64,000 nucleotides of DNA from NCBI GenBank assembly GCA_014529385.2, contig CM043963.1, positions 92,767,912 to 92,831,911 of the forward strand, read 5' to 3'. The position numbers and the translations under genes were made by a program. This stretch comes from Adiantum capillus-veneris. Taxonomy: Eukaryota; Streptophyta; Polypodiopsida; Polypodiales; Pteridaceae. This document shows, piece by piece, positions 11,878 through 23,759 of this stretch. Under the pieces are notes generated by a model. It was given only the letters and a program-made list of their open reading frames with translations. It was not told the origin of the DNA and ran no database searches. How positions within the stretch are numbered: the first letter of the stretch is position 1; each line of letters begins with the position of its first letter.

Positions 11878-11886
11878 TATAAATAG
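11878..11886 (+). promoter_or_regulatory. TATA box of gypsy-2 5' LTR
   Basis: TATAAATAG lies about 100 bp into the LTR on the coding strand and is conserved in the 3' LTR at 27583-27591. It is the likely core promoter for the full-length genomic RNA. Confidence 0.65.
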
Positions 11887-12322
11887 GGCCCATTACATTG
11901 ATATCGGGCTGGCAATTGTAATCACTTGTATTAGCGCTTTGGGCTATAATTGCGCTTGAGCATCAGTGGCAGTATTGTTGGCTATACTTTTTCTTTGTAA
12001 TCATATTCACTGTAATCTCAATCATGGTATATATTCAGTGATATTTACTTCTCAACAGTCTTCTGAATTTGAATCTGAATGTGAATCTGAACTTTATTCC
12101 AGTCTATAAGTCTGATTCTCATTTCAGTATCCACATTTCAGTCTAGTCTCTGATTTCTGTCTAGTATGCTGTCTGAAATCTTTCCACACGAGTAGCTGAA
12201 ATCCTTCAACACTGGAATTAGCTGTCTCAAGAGATCAGCTCCAGTTCCATTTTGGCGATCACGGTGGCTCGAGCTGAAGCTCATAGACTGAAAGACTCTT
12301 CTCCCAGTTGAAGTTTTCAGCA

Positions 12323-14825
12323 ATGGCACCAAAATCCAATCGTTGCCGGAAATCTACCAATCGTGTGGACCCCATTCCTGAGGAGTCAGGAAGAGAGTCT
12401 GACCCCAAGCCAGAGAAAATGACTAACACTAAGGCTCAGGAGGAGCATAGTCAGGCTGATGAGGCACAGGACTCACAACACTCCAGTCATTCTCGACGCA
12501 GACGGGCAGAATGGGAAGCACGAAAGGCAAAGAGTTCCAAGAGTTCTCAGTCTCGCCAGAAAGATGAGCATATCAAAGGCAGAAAGGGAAGTCACCATAC
12601 TTCTAGCACACAAAACAGAGAAGATACTAATACTGAGACAGAGACAGAGATTGATTGGGATGCTGACACTGACAATTGAAAGAAGGCTCCCAAGCGTTAG
12701 TCTGAAGCCAAGAAGAGAACTGGTGGGATCAGCAGTAATCGAAATGATTACACTGTTTCCCTGAAGATTTCCTTTCCCATATTCAAAGGAGGGAAAAAGG
12801 ATGATCCTGATGTTCACATACAAGCTTTTGAGCAGTATGCTAAACTAAAAAACATTGATGAAGATGATTGGGGGGAATACTTTCCACAAACCTTGAAGGA
12901 AGCAGCAAGGAAATTGTATTACCATTACCCTGCATGCCAGTTGAGATCATATAATAAATTACTTAAGGCCTTCAGGTTGGAATATTCCGACAATCAAGGA
13001 GATGAGGATATTCTCTGTGAATTGGATCAGATCAAACAAAGGAATTTGTCAGTCCGCAACTATGTCGAAAAGATCAAAGAACTGACCAGACAGTTGCAAG
13101 AACCACCGTCTGAGAAGAGATTGAGGGCATGGTTTTTGAATGGGTTCAAAAGCAAGAAGCTGAGAGAACAAGAAGTACCAGCCCCTACAAAGAAATTCAA
13201 TGATCTAGTTCAGCGAGCATTAAAACTGGAATAGCAGGCTAAGAAAGAAAAGAGCCACAAGAAGAGGACCAGTAGCAGTAGTTCGGCTACTGAAGCATCT
13301 GATTCCAGTGCAACATCCAACAGCTCCAAGAGCAGCTCCAATGAATGGACAAAGGAAAAATCAAAGAAAGGATCATGGACCAAGAAAATTGAAGAAATGG
13401 CTAGGCAGATTGCAGAGATTAGCCACACAAGACAGCCGGTCCGAAAGATGGAGACTTGGTGTTCAAAATGTAAATCCAAGGACCACATCTCCATGGAATG
13501 CCCACAATGTACCTACTGCAAGGCTTTTGGTCACCTATGGAATAATTGTGGCATCCGAATTCACCATTTTAAGAAAGGAAAGGATCTATCAGTGGTTGCC
13601 TACACTGAACCAGTGAAGGCAGAGCCAATCAAAGTAGCACAAGAAGAAGGATCAGGTACCAGTGGTACTGGTCAAGGACGTGGCAGATACCAATAAGGAA
13701 TGGGTAGAGGAAGAGGAAGAAGCAACTTCCAGACCAGGAGCATGAATTGCTACACCTATGGGAAGTATGGTCATTTTGCAGCCCAATGTCCAGATGCACT
13801 AGTAACGACTGCTGCTGAGGCTAAGGCACCAGAGCCAGTCCCAGTCAGAGTAGTTACCAGGAGCAAGGGAGTGATCATTGAAGAAATTCCAGACATTTCA
13901 GAAGTCCCAGCTAATCCGAACAGTAGCAAGTGGGCCCAACAAAGGGAAGTTTGGAAGGCCAAAGGTAAAGAAAAGGTGGTAGATGAGTGGCAAGAGCAGC
14001 GGGAACTAGCAGCTAAAATCATAGAGGATTTAGCTAAGAAGCTGCCAGAGCAGCCAGAAAGTTCCGAGGCTAGGGTCATTCAGAAGATACCAGCCCAATC
14101 GACTGATAAAGATCTGTCAGTACCAGCCATGACAGAGACCATGCTGGCTGTAGTACATGGACTAGCTGATGAAATGGGAGTGGAAGGAAAGAGTAGTACT
14201 GATAAAGAAGAATGGCAGTGTGAAGACACTAGTTCTTCAAGCTGTGACAATTAGTCTAACCAGGAGCGAGAGAAAATTCAGGTGAAAATTTGTGATAGAA
14301 TCCAAAAGCTGACTGTAGAGCTGGAGGATATAAGAAAGACCTTACTTGAGGTGGCCAACTTTATCAGACAACGCAGGAAGACTGAGGCAGAAGCCAGAAC
14401 AGTGGACCTGACGGCTGTCCGGGATGATGAAGTTCCACTTATTCAGGTAGATTACAAGGTCAGGAAGCAGTGGGAACCTCTCTCAAGCATCATACTGGAT
14501 GGAGGAGCAGGAGTCAACATAATGGGAGCCCATCTTCAGCAAAGAATGGGTATCACTAACATGAAACCAACACCATTCAAAGTAAGAATGGTGGATCATC
14601 GAGTCGTACAAGCGACGGGCATGATTGAAAACATGCAGATAAGAGTTGGGAGGGAAAAATTCAAAACTAGTTTCCTAGTTTTGGATGTACAGGGAGCATA
14701 TGGAATGCTATTAGGATGGCCATGGTTAAGAACAACACATGCTGTTCATGACTACGCAAACCAGACCTTAACCATAGAAGGGGCCAGTGGCAGAATCAAA
14801 ATCCAGACCAACAACACCAGGAGAT
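12323..14825 (+). pseudogene. gypsy-2 gag and protease, one frame with five nonsense codons, split by copia-2A
   Basis: Translation would start at ATG 12323, only 73 bp after the LTR (MAPKSNRCRKSTNR). The same frame runs to 14825 with stops at 12677 (TGA), 12698 (TAG), 13232 (TAG), 13694 (TAA) and 14252 (TAG), and no frameshift. In order: a charged Ser/Arg-rich N-terminus; a gag core (EAARKLYYHYPACQLRSYNK, YVEKIKELTRQLQEP); a Ser-rich linker; a CCHC-like pair (WCSKCKSKDHISMECPQC, then CTYCKAFGHLWNNC); a degraded knuckle (CYTYGKYGHFAAQC); and an aspartic protease with ILDGGAGVNIMG and LGWPWLR. The protease triad is DGG rather than DSG or DTG. Removing copia-2A and one TSD copy joins this frame to the RT frame at 19998 without a shift. 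Confidence 0.88.
14821..14825. other. left target-site duplication of copia-2A
   Basis: The bases gagat occur directly before the 5' LTR and again directly after the 3' LTR (19993-19997), a perfect 5-bp duplication as made by LTR-retrotransposon integrases. Confidence 0.95.
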
Positions 14826-15052
14826 TGATACCATATACATGTGGTAGTGATGTGTGTGAACACACTAGGACCGCCGGGGCATTTTTTCCCTCTTTAGGAG
14901 GTTTTTTCCCCCGTGCATTGTATATACGCCCATCACTCTAGGGCTATCTATCTTTCCATTGCACACTAAGTAACACACTCTCTATTGTGTGCCTTGAGCT
15001 TCCTTCGTCTTCTCCAAGCTGTGTGTGTTTCTCTGCAACCCTAATTCCAACA
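14826..15052 (+). repeat. 5' LTR of copia-2A
   Basis: It begins TGATACC; the other three LTRs of this family in the window begin TGTTACC, so the third base is probably mutated. It ends CCAACA, two bases before the primer binding site. A short TGTATATAC element near 14917 could serve as a TATA box. Confidence 0.95.
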
Positions 15053-15054
15053 AT

Positions 15055-15070
15055 TGGTATCAGAGCAGGT
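15055..15070 (+). other. primer binding site of copia-2A
   Basis: TGGTATCAGAGCAGGT is the full plant copia consensus complementary to the 3' end of initiator Met tRNA, starting two bases after the LTR. Confidence 0.93.
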
Positions 15071-15414
15071 CACGTCCTCCCGGGCTTAGTCGCCAACTGC
15101 TCCAGCACATGCCTGCTCACTTTCTCCGATTTCAGTGAGCTTTGGCAAGCGTTCGCAGATCGACAAATATTTTGGGAGAGCTCGAAGAGCCGGGTCTGCT
15201 CAGAATTTTGATTTGGGCTCATTTCGGCCTCCGTTTCCACTACAGGCAGTACTGCACAGGCTATTTCGTCATTTTGTGTAGATTTTCTGTCAGTGCCGTT
15301 TTCTGCATAACAGGTGCCTTATAGTCTTCTACGGTTTGTGCTATATAGCACAAGTTGATCCCGCTCCATTTCTCCTATTTTCGGGCAGTTTTCACATCAG
15401 GTGCAACATTTACC

Positions 15415-16029
15415 ATGGCTGACAACAACAACACAGATGTGTTCAAGATGTTTGCTGCTGAGGACAGGTTGGATGGGGACAACTACCCTATGTGGGCTTA
15501 TATGATGCAACATGTTCTTGTGTCAAAAGGTGTCTGGAACATTGTGCAGGGCATTGATGTACGTCCTGGTTCTGAAGATGTAGGCGATGTTGAGGATGTT
15601 GCAGGTCTTGCTGCAAGGATTGCAGCTGTTAGAGTTGTTTTGCCTACGGCAGAACAAGCTCGTTGGGATGTTAAGGATGCGCAGGCTCATGCATTGATTG
15701 CGTTGTCTGTGAAGCGCACCATTATTCCTCACATTCGTTCAGCAAAATCTGCAAAACAGGCTTGGGATATTCTAGCAGGTCTTTATGCAAGCCGCAATGA
15801 GGCTAAAATTGCGTTGCTGCGTAAAGAGCTAGAGTCGAAGATTATGCATGAGGAAGATGATATGGACACTTTCCTTGCTAGTGTCAAGGATATCAATGAG
15901 CAACTCATTTCTGCAGGTGAAGTCATTTCGGACAGTTCCCTTGTGCAGACTGTTCTTGATGCCTTACCAGATTCCTACCAGACTTTTGCTAGTACTTGGA
16001 GACTGATGACCCAAGGAAATCCTGTTTGA
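15415..16029 (+). pseudogene. copia-2A gag, frameshifted at its end
   Basis: The start is ATG 15415 (MADNNNTDVFKMFAAEDRLD), about 360 bp after the LTR; it is preferred over an upstream in-frame ATG at 15355 because the same ATG starts gag in the second copy. The frame carries the copia gag core (DGDNYPMWAYMM, AWDILAGLYASRNEAKIALL, DDMDTFLASVKDINEQL). After NPV it hits a TGA at 16027-16029. Copy 2B shows why: 11 bases present there (near 47385-47400) are missing here near 16022. The rest of gag, including its zinc knuckle, continues in another frame from about 16043. Capsid could still be made from this part, but not the fused polyprotein. Confidence 0.9.
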
Positions 16030-16042
16030 TGCATTATGCACA

Positions 16043-19000
16043 TTGCTGTTGCAAGAGTCACTTTCTAGAAAAAACAGGACTAGGCAGCGTGCAGTTGAAC
16101 AGGCTTTTATTGCTTCTCAAAGAAAGGGTGGTAACAGTAATGCAGCCACTTCTTATGGTTCTGCTACGAGTGGCAAAAATTCTGTTCCTAATGCTTCTGC
16201 TGGCAGCACTTCGTCTGGCAATTCTGGTGATAAGGGCAAAAAGAAGATGCGTTGCCATTATTGTAAAGCCAATGATCACTTGATCAAGTCGTGTCCTAAG
16301 TTGAAGGCCAAAGAGGCTAAGAAGAAAGAGGGTGGTTCCACTGCAAATGCTGGTTCCACTACAAATGCAGCCATTGTTGAGTCTTCTGTGAAAGGAGATT
16401 GTGATGCTGATGTTGATGCAGAATGGGCTTTTAGCGCAGAGTGCACCTACAATCCTGCTGTCCATGATGCATGCTTGTCAGTTGCTGCAGATTCACATGT
16501 GTGGTATTTCGACAGTGGTGCTACAAAGCACATTACCTCACATCGTGAATTGTTTACCTCTCTCGAGTCTGTCCCTCATGGGAATTCACTCACTTGTGCC
16601 AACAACGCCTCTTATCCAGTTCAAGGAGTTGGAAAGATTGTGCTCACTGCTGCTAATGGCAGTTCCTTCACACTTGTTGATGCACTTTATGTACCTGGGA
16701 TCAAGAAGAATCTCTTGTCTGTATCCGCACTTGCTAGACTTGGACTTGTAGTCAAATTTGTGGATGACAGATGTACAGTTCATGATCTCAGTTTTGGTGA
16801 TGAAATTGTTGCATCTGGGCTTTTGTGCCGTGGGCTGTATAAGCTCACTTTGTATGACAAGTGTGGACAAAATTTTGCAAATGTTGTTGCAGATTCAAGG
16901 GCTATTTCAGATGCAAAACTTTGGCATGCACGTTTTGGTCATCTGAATTTTGCCAGTTTGCTGCGTTTGCAGAAATCTGATATGGTTGCTTCTTTGCCGC
17001 CTCTTGAAGCACCTATCAAACATGTTTGTGAAGGCTGTATTCTGGGTAAAATGCAGCGTTCTAAGTTTCCAAAGGATGGTTCAGTTAGGGCCACATGCAG
17101 GTTGCAGCTTGTGCATAGTGATGTTTGTGGGCCCATGCAAACTCCGTCCTTGGGCAATTACCTGTACTTCGTGACTTTCATTGATGATTACTCCAGGCAT
17201 GCATGGGTATTTCCGCTTAAAGCGAAGTCCGAAGTTTTTATGTGCTTCAAACAATTTTTGGCTATGGATGAAAATGTCTCAAAATGTACTATGGGCACCC
17301 TCCGTTCCGATCGAGGGGGGGAGTATATGTCTCATGAATTTAATGCATTTCTGGCTAGTCGTGGGATAAAACACCAATGTACAGTGCCTTATACACCTCA
17401 GCAAAATGGTGTTGCTGAGAGGAAAAACAGGTCACTAACGGAAATGGCACGATGTATGGTCAAAAGTCAAGCTTTGCCGCATTCTTTTTGGCTTGAGGCC
17501 ATCATGTGTGCCACTTATGTACTTAACAGGTGTCCTACGAAAGCTTTGCAGTCTATTACTCCATATGAAGCATGGCATGATAGAAAACCTTCTATTGAGC
17601 ACATGCGTGTTTTTGGCTGTTTGGCATATGCTTTGGTGCCATAAGTGCAGCGCAGAAAATTGGATGATAAGGCTGTCAAATGTATTTTTGTTGGTTATAG
17701 TGCTGAAAGCAAAGGTTACAGGTTGTATCATCCGCAAACAAAACGTATTCTGGTTTCACGGGATGTAGTGTTTGTGGAAGACTCTGTTCAGCCCTTGTTG
17801 TCATGTACTAGAGACAGTAATGTAAGCTCACAGGACATTTATGACACTTTGTTGCCTCTTTTCAGTGGTGGAAATACGAATGTAAGTTCCAATGAGGCAA
17901 ATGTACAGCCTATGGGGGTTTCTGAAAATGTTTTAGAACAGCCTATCACTGATGCAGATGTACATGATGTACTTGATGAGGAAAGGGCTGAAAATGAGCA
18001 GGCTAGAGGTATGCCAAAATGGCTGGTGCACACTTTGCGTGACAGTAAATTGGATGCACCTTTATCTAGTCGTACTCGTTCAGGCTCTCGCCATGCATCT
18101 TATGCATCAGATTGTTATGCTTTGGCTGTGTCTAGTTTACATGATGTTGAGGAGCCTCTGTCTTTTGATGAAGCACAAAATTCAGAAAATTGGATTGCTG
18201 CCATGAAATCAGAATATGATGCACTTATAGAGAATGACACATGGACTTTATGTGATTTGCCTCCTGGCAAAAAGGCCATTGGTACGAAGTGGGTTTACAA
18301 GTTGAAACGCAAGCCGGATGGTGAGATCGATCGCCATAAGGCTCGACTTGTTGCAAAGGGTTATGCACAACAAAAAGGCATAGATTATGAAGAGACTTTT
18401 GCTCCCACTTGTCGTATGACTACTGTGCGTTTTCTATGTGCATTGGCAGCTCATTTTGGTTGGGATGTACATCAATCAGACATTGTTACTGCTTTCTTGA
18501 ATGGTGACATATTTGAGGAAGTTTATGTAACGCAGCCTCGCGGTTTTGTCATAAAAGGACAAGAGGACAAAGTGTGCAAATGTAAGAAGGCTTTGTATGG
18601 GTTGAAGCAATCTCCTCGTGCTTGGTATGAGAAAGCTGACACTCATTTGGTTAAACGAGGCTTTCGTAACAGTCCAACAGAAAGCACATTGTATGTAAAG
18701 CGTGAGGATGATGTATTTCTCATTGTGGTTCTTTATGTTGATGATTTGCTGATCACTGGACCAAATGAGAGACATATTGCTGAATTTAAGGCTGATTTGA
18801 ATGCTACTTTCAAGATGAAAGATTTGGGGTTGTTGCATCATTACTTGGGTATACAGTTTAAGCAGTGTGATGGTGGTATTGCCTTGTGTCAGAAAAGTTA
18901 CATAGAGACATTGCTATGTAAGTTTGGACTTGAGGATTGCAAACCTATTGCCACTCCCATGGAAACAGGTTTGAAGTTGAGTCTACATGATGCTGGCGAT

Positions 19001-19690
19001 CCTGCTGATGTCACTCTTTACCAAACTGCTGTTGGCTGCCTCATTTATGTATGCAACACGAGGCCAGATATTCAGTTTGCAGTCTCGCAGGTCAGCAGAT
19101 TTATGCATAGCCCAGGGTCTAAGCATTGGCAGGCTGTCAAGAGGATTTTCCGCTACCTTAGTGGCACTTTACATCTTGGCTTGTTTTATCCCAAGGGGGG
19201 ATCATTGCCGCCAGACTTACATGCTTTTTCGGACTCAGATTGGGCTGGTTGTTTTGACACGCGAGTGTCCACAAGTGGTTTTTGTTTCATGCTTGGCAGT
19301 TCATGTATATCATGGTTGAGCAAGAAGCAACCTACTGTGGCCACTTCGAGTTGTGAGGCTGAGTACAGGGCAGTCTTCACAGCTACGGTTGAGTGTGTAT
19401 GGCTCAGACGCCTTATGGCTGACTTGGGTGTTGGACAGGACACTGCCAACACTATCTACACTGACAGTCAGAGCGCATTGGCAGTTGCAAGGAACCCAGT
19501 TTTTCATGCTCGCACAAAGCACATTGAGGTGCATTACCACTATGTCAGGGAGAGGCTCTCAGCAGGAGAGATCAGCTTGGCTTATGTGCCAACACAGGAC
19601 AACCTTGCAGATCTTTTCACAAAGGCATTGTCTCGTGAGAAGCTTGAAGCTTTTCGCAAAGCTTTGGGCTTACTCCCCTTTGTGGACTGA
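16043..19690 (+). pseudogene. copia-2A gag C-terminus and pol (protease, integrase, RT, RNase H), one nonsense codon
   Basis: The frame is open from 16043 to 17644, stops at TAA 17642-17644, and stays in the same frame from 17645 to TGA 19688-19690. Copy 2B has CAA at the stop, so this is a C to T change. In order: zinc knuckle CHYCKANDHLIKSC; protease FDSGATKHIT; GAG-pre-integrase HARFGHLNFASLL with CEGC; integrase core with HSDVCGP, RSDRGGEY and GVAERKNR; then an RT of the copia type (KARLVAKGYAQ, TAFLNGDIFEEVYV, LYVDDLLITG); and an RNase H (AFSDSDWAGC, SCEAEYRA, YTDSQSALAVA). Integrase before RT is the copia order. The protein would process itself, copy the RNA and insert the cDNA. Confidence 0.93.
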
Positions 19691-19765
19691 TCCTGTCCTC
19701 AGGGCATGGCACTTCCCTTTACTCATGTGCCAGCTCTCGTTCACCGCATCACTCCAGGGGGGATT

Positions 19766-19992
19766 TGTTACCATATACATGTGGTAGTGATGTGTGTGAA
19801 CACACTAGGACCGCCGGGGCATTTTTTCCCTCTTTAGGAGATTTTTTCCCCCGTGCATTGTATATACACCCATCACTCTAGGGCTATCTATCTTTCCATT
19901 GCACACTAAGTAACACACTCTCTATTGTGTGCCTTGAGCTTCCTTCGTCTTGCCCAAGCTGTGTGTGTTTCTCTGCAACCCTAATTCCAACA
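19766..19992 (+). repeat. 3' LTR of copia-2A
   Basis: It begins TGTTACC after a G-rich tract (ccaggggggatt, the probable polypurine tract) and ends CCAACA. Compared with the 5' LTR it has changes in the third base, in AGGAGATTTTTT, in TATACACCC and in CTTGCCC. Except for the third base, the 5' LTR agrees with copy 2B at these sites, so most changes arose in this LTR. Confidence 0.95.
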
Positions 19993-19997
19993 GAGAT

Positions 19998-22900
19998 GGA
20001 AAAAGGAACTGAGGCCGAAGGAGTTGTGTCAGAAATACCGAGCTAAGAAAATTGAGCGAATGCTAGCAGCAATGAACATCTTTCCTTTGGCAGAAATTGA
20101 TTTGAATGCAATCCTACTAAAGAAAGAACAAGCTGACAAGCAGAAGAGACAATTCCCTAATCAGTTTATTGAAGTCAATATAGGGGAAAGAACCGTTCAA
20201 CTAACTGGAAGAATGGAGGAACCAGCTGATACTGGTAAAATAGAAGAATCAGTATATTCTGAAGAGTATCCACTGAATCAGAATAATGATTCAGAGATGA
20301 ATGGACCTTCTTGGGACTACGCTGAAGACTCGACCAAACGAAAAGGAGGAGGACCAAATTGGTTGCTTCCAAATGATCAGGAAGTAGAGGAGTGGAACCT
20401 GGGATCAGAGGAAAATCCCAGAATGATCAAAGTCAACAAGCACCTGAAACCGGCAATGAAGAAAAAGGCAAGAAAAATGTTCCAGAACTATAAAGATGTA
20501 TTTGCCTGGGAACATACAGATTTGAAGGGAGTAGATCCTGAAGTTTGTCAGCACCGAATACCACTGAAACCAGAAGCTAGTCCAGTCAGATTGCAAAGAT
20601 ACCGAATGAACCCTAACTATGCAAAGAAGGTCAAGGAGGAGATTGATAATCTTCTCAAGGCTGGGTTCATTACCGAAGTAGCAAGTAGTGATTGGTTATT
20701 TCCAATAGTCGTCATTCCTAAGAAGAATGGGAAATTGGGGGTTTGTGTCGACTATAGGAAACTAAATGCCCAGACTATTAAGGATACGTTTCCCTTACCT
20801 TTTACTGATATGTTGCTTGATGAGATCGCAGGATATGAGATGTATAGCTTCATGGATGGTTATAGCAGCTATAACCAGTTACAGATTGCTCCTGAAGATA
20901 GGGCCAAGACCACTTTCATCACTGAGTGGGGAGAATTCATGTATCTGGTGATGCCTTTTGGCCTGTGCAATGCACCAGCTACTTTTCAGCGGTGTATGAT
21001 GGAGATGTTTAATGAATTTCTTCATCGGTTCCTCGCCATTTTCATGGATGACTTCACTGTCTATTCAACTGAGGAACAACACCTTCTATTCCTAGAGATG
21101 GTTTTTAAACGCTGTCAGGAGAAAAGGATTTGCTTGAATCCATTTAAATCAGTATTTCTGGTTTGGAAAGGACAGCTACTGGGACATGTGGTTTCCCGCA
21201 ATGGAATAGAAATGGCCAATGACAAAATACAATGTGTCTAACAAGCTAAAGCACCTAAAACTGCTTCTGAGTTGAGTTCTTTCTTGGGGTATGTGAATTT
21301 TTATAGAAGATTTGTACACAAGTTTGCTTCTCAAGCAGTACCACTATATGAGCTTACAAAGAAGACCAGTAAATTCAATTGGACTGCTGAGTGTGAGGAG
21401 AGTTTCCAGAATTTGAAAAAAGCCATTACCAGTAAACCAGTCCTCAGGCAGCCGAATTGGAATATTATTTTTCATGTACACGTAGATGCTTCAGGATTGG
21501 CAATGGGGGCAATATTAGCTCAGCCAGATGGCAGAACAGACTATCCGGTCTATTTTGCTAGTCGAAGATTCAGTAAGGCTGAACAAAGCTATACGACTAC
21601 TGAAAGAGAATCCCTCGGAATGGTTTTTAGCGATACAAAGTTTAGGCATTACCTATTGGGGAAGTTATTCCATTTTTATGTGGATCATCAAGCTCTTCTG
21701 TTTCTGATTAACAAAGTCATTATTCAAGGCAGGCTGATAAGATGGATGATGTTCCTTATGGAATTTGAATTCAGAATTTTCCATAAGCCTGGCCGAAACC
21801 ACTGTGGAGCTGAATTTCTTTCCAGAAGTATAGAAGGATATTCGGAATCACCTCTGAGAGATGAACCAGTGGATGCTGATTTATTTCAGTTAAAAGCAGA
21901 AGAATCAGTGGATTCTGAATGGTATGATATTTATCAATTCCTTTCCCAAGGTGCCTTTCCAAAGGATTGGAAGCAAAATTAGAATAAGGCTCTGATCATA
22001 AAAAGCCTAAAATTTACCATCATTGGGGGAGTACTTTATCGATTGGAAGTGGATGGTATACTTCGGAGATGTGTCCCTATGGAGGGAAGAATGCAAGTTA
22101 TCTTAGAAGCGCATAATGGAGAGTCTGGGGGACACTTTTCCAACGAAGTGACCTACAAGAAGATTCTACAAGCAGGTCTGTGGTGGAAAACAATGATTGA
22201 TGATGTCAGAAGCTTTTGTAAAACTTGTGACATATGCCAAAGAATGGGTTGACCAACAGCTGCAGACACGACTCCCTTAATGCCAATACAACCATTGGGA
22301 GTATTCATGAAATGGGGACTGGATTTTATGGGACCTTTTAAGAAGGTGACTCCCAGGAAGAACAAATACATCGTGATGGCTACTTGTTATGTTACCAAGT
22401 GGGCTGAAGCTAAAGCTCTTCCTGACAATACAGCCAAGTCAACTGCAAGGTTTCTGTTTGAGAATATTGTCTGCCGATATGGATTTCCAGTGGAAATTGT
22501 GACCGATCAAGGGACACATTTCATCAATGATACTATGGAAATCCTATTGGATATGCTTTCAGTCAAGCATCGGAAATCTACTCCTTACTATCCCAGATGC
22601 AATGGATAGGCTGAAAGTAGTAATAAGACAATTAAGACTATTCTCACTAAGGTGGTGCAAAAGAAACCAGACCAGTGGGATTTGAAGCTTCAGACTGCTC
22701 TCTGGGCTTATAGGACAACTTATAAGGTAACTATTGGAATGACACCATTCAGAATGGTGTATGGTACTGAAGCTGTGGTTCCTATGGAGTTTGTAATCCC
22801 CAGTCTGAGAATGGCTGTAAAGTATGGACTAGACTTCAACCATAATCTTAAGAAAAGGCTGGATGAACTGATGCAGTTAGATGAACTCAGGCAAAGAGCT

Positions 22901-23362
22901 ATATTGGAACAGGAAATTGTTCAACAAAGAAGGAAGCACTGGCATGATCATCGAATTAAAGTCCGAGAATTCCAGAAAGGAGACTTAGTGCTTCTATATC
23001 AGTCTAAATTGGGTCCAAAGAAGCCGAATTTGAAGATTGCCTCTGCAGGACCTTTTGAGGTAGATTGGGTCTTCTCCAATGGCACAATCAGATTAAAAGA
23101 TTTATCTGGATTGATGTTGCCGGGAGTATATAATGGAGCAAAGATCAAACTTTATTATTCAGAGACCAAAGAAACTAGGTTAGAAGAAGTCACTAAGGAA
23201 CTGGAGGTTGTTGATCAAGAGATACCAGAATCAGATATTTTTGGTCTTTTCCATGTACAACCAGTTCCAGATTCAGAACCAGTACCTGAAGAATCAGATC
23301 AGGCTGATTTAAGAACTAGTACCAGTATGGTCCACGCAGAGTGGGGTTCAGAACCAGCATGA
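19998..23362 (+). pseudogene. gypsy-2 pol: RT, RNase H, integrase, four nonsense codons
   Basis: It continues the gag-protease frame after copia-2A. Stops lie at 21239 (TAA), 21980 (TAG), 22250 (TGA) and 22607 (TAG); 23360-23362 (TGA) is probably the true end. In order: RT with PIVVIPKKNGKLGVCVDYR, DGYSSYNQLQIAPEDRAKT, MPFGLCNAPATFQR and FMDD; RNase H with HVDASGLAMGAILAQ, ERESLGM and YVDHQAL; an integrase HHCC finger (HNGESGGHFSNEV, CKTCDICQ); core with GLDFMGPF, VTDQGTHF and YYPRCNG followed by the stop replacing a normally conserved Gln, then AES. A C-terminal segment (DLVLLYQSKLGPKKPN, AGPFEV, GAKIKLYY) follows, with no chromodomain. The Q to stop change at 22607 fits C to T decay. Confidence 0.9.
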
Positions 23363-23759
23363 ACACACTTTCCAAATTTTAAGTGGCCAACAGTCAAGTG
23401 GTATGCCAGTGATAATTATTACAAGGATGGGTTGTAGTCTTGTCCAATGCATGTTTGCCACGACAGTGACAACGCACACAAGTCTAGGAGCGGCGAGTAG
23501 TGGAGCTTTTATGGCACGAACATGTATAACAGTCAGGAGAGTTAGCATTTTTTCTCATAAATCTCCTGCGTGACGCTTTCCTCCTGTCAACCATTCGCCA
23601 TCGCCGAGCTCCGAGGTTTCTTCGCTACAACCGCAAACTTTGACCTCTGACGAGACAGTTGACGGTCAGACAGCCTTACCAACGACACCAGGCAACGGCT
23701 TTAAGACAATTAAGTCCTCTTCACCTTCGCCTATTTCATCGTCGTAGACATCACAGTGT
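23363..23759 (+). other. spacer between gypsy-2 pol and its extra coding region
   Basis: About 400 bp without a supported gene; it is relatively rich in CG dinucleotides compared with its neighbours. By analogy with env-bearing gypsy elements it could hold a splice acceptor for a subgenomic RNA, but I cannot point to one. Confidence 0.5.

Larger units (their letters stand above)
11776..12249 (+). repeat. 5' LTR of gypsy-2
   Basis: It starts TGTAGACGG and ends TTCCA. It matches the 3' LTR over its whole 474 bp except for five substitutions (two near 12076-12082, two near 12164-12166, one at 12244). It contains two AGTAATTACT palindromes and a TATAAATAG box. The primer site TGGCGATCAC begins three bases later; I cannot name its tRNA. 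Confidence 0.95.
14826..19992 (+). mobile_element. Ty1/copia retrotransposon copia-2A, nested in gypsy-2
   Basis: The element is 5167 bp with 227-bp LTRs at both ends and a perfect gagat TSD. Order is PBS, gag, protease, integrase, RT, RNase H, polypurine tract, as in Ty1/copia. The LTRs differ at about five sites. It is disabled by an 11-bp deletion in gag and a stop in the integrase-RT interval. A close relative in the opposite orientation lies at 43412-48588. Confidence 0.97.
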
